Below are positions 20,778 to 28,722 of a stretch of 28,722 bases of DNA, one piece after another. The notes beneath the pieces were generated by a model, which was not told the origin of the DNA, searched no databases, and was given only the letters and a program-made list of their open reading frames with translations. Position numbers and translations under genes: made by a program. The stretch comes from Didymodactylos carnosus (taxonomy: Eukaryota > Rotifera > Eurotatoria > Philodinida > Philodinidae), in the NCBI GenBank assembly GCA_905250885.1, contig CAJNOQ010001769.1, positions 1-28,722 on the forward strand, given 5' to 3'. Numbering within the stretch: position 1 is the first letter of the stretch; the number at the start of each line of letters is the position of its first letter.

Positions 20778-21808
20778 CATTTCCATTTATACTTGGACAA
20801 GTGACGAGAATGCTCTTCTATTTACTTTAACTCTATTCATTCCAGATGTAGATCTGATAAATAATTTTCAAATATACACAATGCTTCCGTTTTTTAAGCT
20901 ATTTTTTTAGTAAAATAGTTGTTTTGATGGGGTCTTAGTCTCTTCTATTGCTAATTTGACACTTTTCTACTTCGAGCACATACAGATCTGACTGATACAA
21001 ACATCATGTTTAAAAATAAATGATGAATTATTTGTGAACTTCTTTATATTTTGTCTTTCACGTAAAATGTACTTTCTATTTTGAATGAATGAATGAATAT
21101 TCACTATAACAGTTATTCCTTTCTTTTTTTTTTAAAATAATTGATAGTCTTACTATACTTCATGCATATAAAATTTCTACTTTTATTTTTTTTTCTTATT
21201 GTGTGTAATGTGTGATGTGTGTGTGTGTGTGTGTTCAACAAATAATAATAATACGAATAAATTGGTATCAATTTTTATATTTTTAACTCCTTTTTCATAT
21301 CAAAACTGTGAATACCCATTTTATTTAATTCGACTTAGCAAAATAAATTAGCACAGATATAAATCGAAAGCCTAGAAAGCGAAAGACCATCATCACTCGT
21401 ACTCTCTATTCTTATACAGATGCCATACTAAAAATATCGTAAATAAAATTACTTTGAAAAGTCGGACAGGTGAGTATACGTTCCAGGTGAAAATCAGTTA
21501 ATATCTGCTGACTAAATTGAAAAACAAAATGAATTTTTTTTAATTCTGTTTTGTTAGTACTGTATTTATGTATGGCGTTCATTCTATATCGGACTATGAT
21601 ACGAATATTTTCTTCTTTTTTTGTTCAATTTCTGCTATCACCAAGATCAATTAAAAACCATTTGTAGCAATATTCACGCTATAAAATGTTGCACCAATTG
21701 AGTTTTCTTTTAATAGATGAGGATCACTGATCTGTTGCAGTCAGTTATCTAAAACTCTCTTGTTTGAATTTGCAAAAATTCTCGTTGCTGATTATTAGAC
21801 TAGAAAAC
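20778..21808. other. Intergenic between ANKRD26-like gene and DNAAF3
   Basis: Holds the 3' end of the upstream gene and the DNAAF3 promoter. AATAAA occurs at 21015-21020, a TG microsatellite at 21215-21234 and AAT repeats just after. No other gene is visible. Confidence 0.55.
21215..21234. repeat. (TG)n microsatellite
   Basis: An alternating GT run, preceded by imperfect gtgtgtaatgtgtgat, in the DNAAF3 upstream region. Confidence 0.85.
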
Positions 21809-21823
21809 TTCTTCTCTTTCTAG
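21809..21823 (+). promoter_or_regulatory. Splice acceptor in the DNAAF3 leader
   Basis: ttcttctctttctag ends 43 nt before the ATG at 21867; strongly pyrimidine-rich. Confidence 0.55.
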
Positions 21824-21866
21824 ATAGTATTAAACAAGTATATTCATAAATAATAATTAACCAACA

Positions 21867-23305
21867 ATGGATGGTGCTGGTAGCATCACATATTGGGGTA
21901 TTAGTCCAAGTATTTCATTACTAGATTGTTTACCATCCAACACTGTGGATGAGACAGATGATATACCCATAAATTTTCTATTACTCGGATGTGGTGATAT
22001 TCGTCATATTTTTCATACATTATCAAAATTAAATTCATCAACATCTTCTCGTCCACTTTATATATACATTATTGAAAATCAATTAGAATTGTATGCACGT
22101 CATTTATTATTATTAAAATTATTATTTGAAAAACCTCATGAAGTAAGTATTCAAGAAAAATGTGAACTATTTCTAGAATTATATGGTAATTTAATGATAC
22201 GACCCTATACTGAACAATATTTGAAAGAAAAATCAAAAGAATTAATTGAACTTATTACATCTATTTCATCAAAATTTCAACTAAATAAAACATTAACAAT
22301 TGATTTATCATTATTAAAATATAAAGAACGAGATTTTCTCGAAGGTATATTGAAATATTGGAAAACAAATGAAACATCGACCGATAAACAATTATTTCCA
22401 GCTAATCTAGCATGGGATTTGAGATTAAGACAATATTTAAGTAAATATTTTTTTAATAAAAGATATTATTTTTAATAGTTTAAATATGTTTTATTTTTCG
22501 TTTATTGTTTAGCTGGACGATATGATACACGTCGAAATGCTTTTGATTGGGATTATAACATGAAATTATTATTACGTGCTGGTGTTCAACATTTAAATAT
22601 TCATGAATATCAAGAATGGCGTGAAACAGGTGTTGCTTATCATATGCGACAAGATTATACCCAACCAAATCGAACATTATCATCAGTATTTGTATTTAAT
22701 ATTGATGGAACAAAACAAACACGACGAGGATACTGGGGCGATATCTTGACGGGACCTTATATATCCTATGGAGTACAGACAATCGATAAAAATGATGAAA
22801 TGGAGAAAAAAATTAATGATAAATACGCAAAAACAGCAACGGATATTTCAGTTTACAATGTCACATCATTATTGACAAATTTGACAGAAAAAGATGATAA
22901 TAACGGTAAGTAAATATGTTATGATCAAATGAAAAGCTATGACTAACTCATTTTTTTCTAGTTAACGAACAACGTCAAGTTAAACTCATCCTGTTACCTT
23001 TGAATAGTATCGATGATATATGTGAAAAAGAAAGTTATAAAAACATATTTAAAGTAATTTATTTAGGTTGTAGTTTATCACACTATCTAAAAGAGAAACC
23101 GTTAGAAAATATAATGAATATGGACTGTAATCTAATATTAGAACTACCCAATTATCTATTAGATTTAAAACAAGAACAAATTGAACAATTAGAAAAACGA
23201 TATGATGAAATGGCTAAAAATAAACAATGTCAATGGAATGAAGAGAATCAAAAATATTTACCACAAACATTAAAAATCTATAAAAATAATCAGAGACTAT
23301 CATAA
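21867..23305 (+). CDS. DNAAF3: Dynein axonemal assembly factor 3 (three exons, 436 aa)
   Basis: Exons 21867-22440, 22513-22905 and 22962-23305, both introns phase 1 with gtaaat/gtaagt donors and T-rich acceptors. The protein follows DNAAF3 from end to end. It shows YWGISPSISLLDCLP near the N-terminus, LLLGCGDIRHIFHTLSKL (a methyltransferase-like glycine loop) and YIIENQLELYARHLLLLKLL. Next come LAWDLRLRQYL joined across intron 1 to TGRYDTRRNAFDWD, then RGYWGDILTGPYISYG, and finally LILELPNYLLDLKQEQ. These correspond to the DUF4470 and DUF4471 regions. DNAAF3 acts in the cytoplasm in pre-assembly of axonemal dynein arms, so it is needed for ciliary motility. The protein is shorter than the human form (541 aa) because it lacks the Pro-rich C-terminal tail. 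It ends 398 bp before the convergent FAM162-like gene. Confidence 0.93.
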
Positions 23306-23703
23306 AACTGTTTTTATTTTAATGTTAAACAATGTACGTCGAAGACAATTCATTTGTAGAAAGTTTGGTAGTTAAAAAATTTATCTAATAATAAAACTTG
23401 AATGATTGTACGACTTAATGAAAGTTAATTTATCTGTTTTTCTCTAGCGCATTATAGTTTCATCTTTGACAGGGTAAACTGACGTAAATTCTATTGATCA
23501 CAATTATAAATATGATCGAGAGTAAATAGATCAAGGTTGGAGGACAAAATGTAACTAATCTAGATTTATTAGCTGCTTTAAATAATATAATATATATTTG
23601 TTAGGTATAAAGAGAGGGCAAAATAAATTAAAAAAAAGTAGGTCAGAGAAACAGAAAAAGCATCAGTATAATGCTAAAGCATGCATAAATAAAAAAAATC
23701 TTT
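23306..23703. other. Convergent intergenic spacer
   Basis: Shared 3' region of DNAAF3 (+) and the FAM162-like gene (-). No further gene seen. On the minus strand AATAAA overlaps the FAM162-like stop codon. Confidence 0.5.
23390..23395 (+). terminator. Polyadenylation signal of DNAAF3
   Basis: AATAAA 84 nt after the stop codon, the first such signal downstream. Confidence 0.45.
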
Positions 23704-24567
23704 TTATTCATGATCTTTTCCGACTGTATGACGATCAGCTCGTTGTCTGGGACGTTGCGCTGCGGCAAGTTCTCTATGTAGTTTACTATCACTTGAATGT
23801 AAATTATAAACATCATCCGTATAACGTAAACCTTTGTCATATGCTCGTTTTCCACGTACAGCTTGAACGACGGTAACAAGACCCATAAGAACAATAGATA
23901 GTATAATACAACGAGCACGAAAGCGATCTAAAAAAAATATCATAATTTAGCAAATGTGATCAAATAAGAGCTTGTAAAATATTCAACTTACCCCATGCTT
24001 TTTGATAAGGACGATTTCTGAAAAATAAAAAATATCAAAAAATTACTTTTGGATATAATATTAAGAGTTTTGATGATTGACTCACGGCACTACGTCGGGC
24101 ACATCTCCCGGTCTGCGATATAATCCACCAATGACTAATACCCATTTCCCCATGGGTGTGACGTGAACGTCTAAAAACAAGATATAGTTGTGAAATAAAG
24201 AAAGATTGTTTTTTTCTATTACGAAAGGAAAGAAAATACGGGATGTATTGTAATGGATTGATCAACTGCTAAAGCAGATTAAAAGATTCCTTCACACTAT
24301 AGGAGAAATTATAAAGAAGTTAAATTTTAGAATCAATTCAATTGTTATCGAATAAATCGTTGTACACTTACGAACATCATCAGATGCGAATTGATCTCCA
24401 GTTTTCGGTTCCGACGAGCTTGATTCGTTTAGTTTTTCTGATACTTTGTTATTATTAACACTAGTACTTTGCATTCGTACGATGTGATTTGTATTTTGTA
24501 CGAAATTTGATCGAAATGGCGCCTGTATCTGTGGCACCAGACGTAAAAAGTTTGCCACGCGAGACAT
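23704..24567 (-). CDS. FAM162/UPF0389-like mitochondrial membrane protein (four exons, 176 aa)
   Basis: Minus-strand exons 24567-24372, 24170-24086, 24017-23992 (26 nt) and 23927-23704; phases 1, 2 and 1 all agree. The N-terminus (MSRVANFLRLVPQIQAPFRS) is Arg-rich and lacks acids, as in a mitochondrial presequence. The core, VTPMGKWVLVIGGLYRRPGD then VPDVVP and a basic stretch, precedes one membrane segment (CIILSIVLMGLVTVVQAV) followed by RGKRAYDKG. This order (aromatic/basic WQKKILIWSGRFK-like box, IPE-like box, membrane helix, GK) matches FAM162/UPF0389 proteins, small mitochondrial membrane proteins linked in vertebrates to hypoxia-induced cell death. Similarity is limited to that core, so the family call is moderate. 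The tail is Arg/His-rich and unremarkable. Confidence 0.6.
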
Positions 24568-24580
24568 TTTACAATATTAT

Positions 24581-24595
24581 CTAAACAAATAAAAT
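24581..24595 (-). promoter_or_regulatory. Splice acceptor in the FAM162-like leader
   Basis: On the minus strand ttttatttgtttag ends 13 nt before the ATG at 24567. Confidence 0.5.
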
Positions 24596-24708
24596 AGAGA
24601 ATTTAAAAGAAAGCAAGTAATATTTATCGACCCTATAGATCATATTGGGATCAATTTCAAGAACTGCCGAGCTTCTACAGAATTTATGATATTTTTATTA
24701 ATTTTTAA

Positions 24709-25380
24709 TGGTATTCCTTTAGCAGGTGTTCCACCGTGAATGTATAGTAACATTATAACTGGTGTTCCCCGTAAGGAAAAAGTGTTCCACCTTTTTATAG
24801 ATAGAATAGAAGTGTTATAGATAGAGTGATAGAAGTATTCGTCTTAGCAAAAACTTGAAAAACACGAACACTTTCTGTGCCTTACCGATGGCACAAGGAA
24901 GAAGACACTCAAAGATGGTACAGTCAAGATCTATCCGACAATGCGGTGTACCAATCGACAATGTCAAATAAATCAAACAAATCAATTAAGTGATCGTAAA
25001 AATACATTCGTGGCATTTACTGATGCATTGGGCCGACGAAATTCGACTTGATATACGGACAATGTTGAAATTGATATGGCTGTGGTATTTGGGCACGTCT
25101 TTCTCAACAATTGTCACGTTGGTAGATGTCACGGAAACGACTGTGGTCGATTGGACCTTATGTAGGTGTATCAAGAGAAGCTGAATGACGCAGTAGCTTA
25201 TTGTCGTCTACAAACAACATATGGATATGATCATCAAACGGTGAACCACTCGCAAAATTTTATCGATCCACAGCTATAATGTCATCGTACATAAGAAGGC
25301 GGAACACTTTTTTCTTATGGGAAACACCAGCTATAATTTCACCATACATTCACGGTGGAACATCTGCTAAAGGAATACCA
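24709..25380 (+). mobile_element. Merlin-like DNA transposon, internally deleted, with ~83-bp terminal inverted repeats
   Basis: The left end (24709-24792, beginning tggtattcctttagcag) and right end (25298-25380) are inverted copies with about 11 differences over 83 nt. Between them lies a broken transposase of the Merlin/IS1595 (ISXO2-like) type. No 8-9 bp target duplication is visible at the flanks, so it is old or its edges are altered. Confidence 0.7.
24876..25276 (+). pseudogene. Merlin/IS1595-type transposase remnant
   Basis: Conserved pieces in order, across at least two frames: a zinc-ribbon-like stretch with RCTNRQCQIN and SDRKNTF (24930-25014); a helical segment DIRTMLKLIWLWYLGTSFST leading into ETTVVDWTLCRCIKR (25050-25178), which corresponds to the ...SxxTVVDWxxFxR motif; then HQTVNHSQNFIDPQ (25232-25273), matching the TVNHSxxFvdP motif near the end of these transposases. 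The DDE catalytic core that belongs between the second and third pieces is missing, and stops and frame changes occur. It cannot encode an active enzyme. Confidence 0.65.
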
Positions 25381-26439
25381 GAAGACATTGTTCTAAACAA
25401 GCAATCAAATACTACGCTGCACTGAAGTTTAAAGAGTGTCGACAGTCGACAATAGGCAATAGTCATGAGTAGTAGTTATAGAGTTTTTTAACTGTTGAAA
25501 TAACGCATTCGCAGAAACTGTGTTTGTCATTAATTGTACTTTTATCTTTTTGGTTTTCAATCGACAATGCTGCGCTACTTCAGTCATCATATAATTCTTG
25601 AAAGATCTCACTGAAAACGAGACTGTATTTAGATAGAGACTGTGTTTTTGATAGAAATTTTTGTCATAGTGAATTTTTTCACTGCGAAATCAATATCATA
25701 GCGGAAATTATAATTATAATTTAATCAAAATTCATTTCACAATCAGATTTACAGTTAGAAACGTAGTGAGTTGCAATTTCTCGTGTTAGATTATAGTAGA
25801 AAGTCCGCTTGTTTACTGTCACATGTTGTTATTTTTATTAAAAATACTGGTAGATTCGCATAAAGGAGAATGTTATAGCTTAGAGGTCGCGTGAACCGAT
25901 GATATATTAGTTAAACACAGCTGTTACCCAACACCAATTTCTTGATACGTACGGGCGCCTGTACATGCACGAACACAGGCATATGTCATACATTTTCAGA
26001 CATGCAGTTTGCAAGCCGTATGCATCATATGACAGATGTATGTGAATCAACAGAAATGCACTAATCTTGCATGCGCGAGATGGATACTGTGAATCATGCA
26101 TATTATTTGTTTGACCTAACGGTCATTGGCCCAAAAATCTTCCGTTCGTGTATTCTTATATTTCTTTTACAGTCGATGCTGTAGAGGTCGTTCTCATCTT
26201 ATGATACAGAGGGAAAAAACTAATAATGCAAGAGATATTTTTTGCCTAACTAAGGTATGGACAAAAAGTTCACAGAACTTTTGTAATCGATATCTATCTG
26301 TAATCAATATCTCTGCAACCACTCAAGTATTTTTAACAAGTAAAACAGCCATTTTAAAGAGCATTTGAAACTGTTCTTATGGTGCAAAAATGAGGGTGAC
26401 AGCTCAAGAAATAAGAGAGATACGCATGTGAGAATATTA
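25381..26439. other. Gene-poor flank
   Basis: No supported gene. A stretch at ~25940-26100 is less AT-rich and full of alternating CA/TG and ATGCAT-like words, but shows no clear repeat unit or coding frame. Confidence 0.45.
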
Positions 26440-26831
26440 TGAAAACCTATATTAGGTAAAATAACCCATGTTTGCCTATTTTTGAGTAAAATTAAAAAAT
26501 TCATAACCTAGATATATATATCATAGATCCATCCAAATTATGCCAGAATATCAAAATCTACTCTATTTTACCTGCTCTATATAATGCAGCTCAATAAAAG
26601 CTATAAAAACTAACAGAAAATACTTTAGTTTTTGAAAAGTTTTTCTAGAATTCTTCCGAAGTGCAACAATGTTTCTTACCATTCTCAAGTAAAAAACATA
26701 TAGAGCAGGTAAAATAGAGTAGATTTTGATATTCTGGCGTAATTTGGATGGATCTTGACTAGGTTATAAATTTTTTAATTTTACTAAAAAATAGGCAAAC
26801 ATGGGTAGATTTTACCTAATATAGGTTTTCA
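26440..26831. mobile_element. MITE-like element with ~130-150-nt inverted repeats
   Basis: The left arm ~26440-26585 (tgaaaacctatattaggtaa ... tattttacctgctctata) is repeated inverted at ~26697-26831 with scattered mismatches and small indels. The ~110-nt centre is non-coding. The element shows no similarity by eye to the other inverted-repeat elements in the window. Confidence 0.75.
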
Positions 26832-28368
26832 CTAGGTTTTTATAAGCGTTTTAAAAAACAAATATTGTCACGAGATTCAGCATGACCGATTGCCTATGTT
26901 CCCATTTATTTTCAACATTGTCACACCTAAAGAAATATTGATCCTCGAAAACTCCGATGCCACGCCTGCACCGGAAAAACTTAAGAGTTTACTGTACTTC
27001 CATTTATAGAGAGGACACTTTGGACTATCTACCTACGAAGAAAAATCGACCTGTTCTTAGAGATCCAAACTAGTTTTCTAAAGATCTGCTAAAAATCCGA
27101 TCTTTAAATCTTTTTCAAAATCATTTTTGCTTGTGAAAACATGCGTACAGTTCTTGGCTATTGAATAGTTCTTGGATTACTGAAAACCGCAGGTCTATAT
27201 TTATGTTCTATCAAAAGTTATTCCAAAAGGAACTGACTGCCTTGTATTTTGGAATCGATAATAACTTATTATCGAACGAAAGATATGTCAAAACGTTTAA
27301 TGTTACTTTTGAATTCAGTTCCTGTTACTTTACTACATGCAAGGCATCGTAGCTCAAGTACAATAGAAGATTTACAATATATAGTATTTTAGAATAATTG
27401 CTGGTTTGAGAGTTTTTCCTAATCGTTTCTTTCTGTTTTCCGTTTTATGACGCTGCCTCCTTTGACGAGCATAACTTCTGAGCGAATCTTTATCTTTGGT
27501 TATGAACTAGTCTACTACATTTGCTCTTAATATGAGAGATGAACAAACACTGCCTGAGTGGCTTTCTGAAATAATGAATCTTAACCACATATCTGATTCT
27601 CCGTCAATTTTCAATTCAACGTTTAGATCTATTGTAGTCATCCATTAGGAGATTCTAGCCACTTGAGGGATTGAGTAGAATTTATCATAGAGATCGGAGT
27701 AAGATGCCAGGAGGAAGAGATGATTGACGAGCTGAAAAAGAGAAAACGTAAGATTTGCTAGACAAAGTGAGAATAGTATTTGCTTATTAAGCAATCATTG
27801 CACTTTTCAAAGAAAAATTGCGAGGATGTCTCCGCTCACTTTCACACCGCAAAAATACTTTTCTTGACTTAGTGCCCTTAGAAGGAGAAATTCTAGCCGT
27901 TTCCGTGATTTATCTAGTAAAATCTTTACAGTGCCCGTTTCATGGTGTCGACGTTTATGCAAGTCGCTGCAACGAGTATCGAAACTAGTGCAGCTAGCTA
28001 CAGCGCCCGCTAACCCATTTTTAATATTTTAGCAATAGTTGCAACGGATTATGAAGCTAGTGTAGCCAGCTGCAGTGGGCGCTACTAGCTTATTTTTTCA
28101 TGCTTGGGGTGGAAAGGTAAAATGAAAATTGAACGGCGTTAACGAACTTTAAAATTTTTGATTTTCACTCGTCTTCAACAGTGATCTGGTAGTACGAATT
28201 TTCCAACTCTTTTCTATGATTTTTACAGATATTTTTCGCTTCAATATTAATTTTTAAAAAATATGCAATGTAAATGGTACATACGGATTGCAATTCTTTG
28301 GAATATAAAGTTATTTAGACATACTCACTCATTTATCATCTTACATATACGATAAGTCGATCTATTGT
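26832..28368. other. Gene-poor flank with degenerate repeats
   Basis: No supported gene in 1.5 kb. The frame at 27161-27352 is short and unsupported. It contains a diverged tandem duplication at 27959-28097. Confidence 0.45.
27959..28097. repeat. Diverged two-copy tandem duplication, GC-richer than its surroundings
   Basis: Copy 1 (27959-28022) and copy 2 (28032-28097) share the order tgcaacg, tatcgaa/tatgaag, ctagtg, cagct and gcgcccgct/gggcgctac, at roughly 70 percent identity. Each has a small palindromic core around agctagct or agccagct. Confidence 0.55.
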
Positions 28369-28722
28369 TTATATACATGTGTACTTATTTAAATGAAATT
28401 GTTTTAAATTTGGTAACGATTCAATAAGTTTTTGCCAGCGATTAGCATCTAAATATTCTCGTTTTAAACAGTAATGGCTTGTTAGCGATAAACATTTTAG
28501 TTTTAAATGATTTTCAAATAAAGTTTGTGCGTGATCGAATAATACATCAACCATTCTTAGTTTAAGATAACTTAAATTTGGTAATAACGATGCTATATAT
28601 TGTTCATCATTTTTGTTGTAGTATGGTCTATATTTTTACGTTGTAGTAATGCAACATCCAAATATTCAATTTGAGGTATGTAATTGATTAAGTAAAGTAA
28701 ATCGTCGAGTGAATAAAGGCAG
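28369..28722 (-). pseudogene. LRR-type (F-box/LRR-like) gene fragment, frameshifted, running off the right edge
   Basis: Read on the minus strand from the window edge, a frame with LINYIPQIEYLDVALLQRKN runs to a run of five A (plus-strand T, 28610-28614). There a one-base shift continues into NDEQYIASLLPNLSYLKLRM, CLSLTSHYCLKREYLDANRW and LIESLPNLKQFHLNKYTCI, ending at 28369. The repeated LPxLxxLxL pattern and the wording IPQIEYLDV and ANRWxxLIESLPNLKxFHL suggest the large LRR/F-box-like family expanded in bdelloid rotifers. The 5' part lies outside the window. The frame break could be a true mutation, an intron edge or a homopolymer sequencing error. Confidence 0.55.

Noticed and set aside
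24990..25184. 64-codon frame as an independent small membrane protein
   Set aside because: Its DIRTMLKLIWLWYLG and ETTVVDW segments, and the inverted repeats around it, identify it as part of the broken transposase.
24701..25388. Target-site duplication of the Merlin-like element
   Set aside because: The 8-nt flanks (atttttaa and gaagacat) do not match, so none is claimed.
27161..27352. 63-codon plus-strand frame
   Set aside because: Isolated, no family features, inside repeat-rich flank.

Overview
The window looks like nuclear DNA of a ciliated invertebrate, most likely a bdelloid rotifer (Adineta or Rotaria type). This is an inference from several signs: AT-rich sequence; compact genes with mostly 55-220 nt GT-AG introns; an intronless gene of bacterial type (GH127) with a eukaryotic splice acceptor just before its ATG; conserved animal cilium genes; many short inverted-repeat elements; and a fragment resembling an expanded rotifer LRR/F-box-like family. 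No RNA genes, CRISPR arrays or bacterial operon signals were seen.

Layout. 1-476: inverted-repeat (MITE-like) element cut by the left window edge. 1201-3153 (+): intronless GH127/DUF1680 beta-L-arabinofuranosidase-like gene with its Cys/Glu metal-site residues intact. 3625-4143 and 4697-6783 (both +): tandem pair of genes for an unrecognised small single-pass membrane protein. The second copy has four exons whose splice phases all agree. The first has an in-frame TAG, has lost two introns exactly and keeps the third as an 18-nt GT...AG remnant. Two foldback elements enlarge introns 2 and 3 of the second copy.

8691-11955 (-): Kizuna-like centrosomal protein with a 1.4-kb intron holding a 79-bp piggyBac-type MITE. 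14469-20777 (+): nine-exon ankyrin plus coiled-coil gene closely resembling ANKRD26 (1771 aa). 21867-23305 (+): three-exon DNAAF3 (436 aa). 23704-24567 (-): four-exon FAM162/UPF0389-like mitochondrial protein with a 26-nt microexon. 24709-25380: internally deleted Merlin-like DNA transposon. 26440-26831: another long-TIR MITE. 28369-28722 (-): frameshifted LRR-type gene fragment running off the right edge.

Three neighbouring genes (Kizuna-like, ANKRD26-like, DNAAF3) act in centrosome, basal body or axonemal dynein biology, so the centre of the window is a small run of cilium genes. Every gene start found has a T-rich AG splice acceptor 11-90 nt upstream of the ATG, as expected if transcripts receive a trans-spliced leader, which is known in bdelloids. 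The flanks are gene-poor and rich in decayed DNA transposons.
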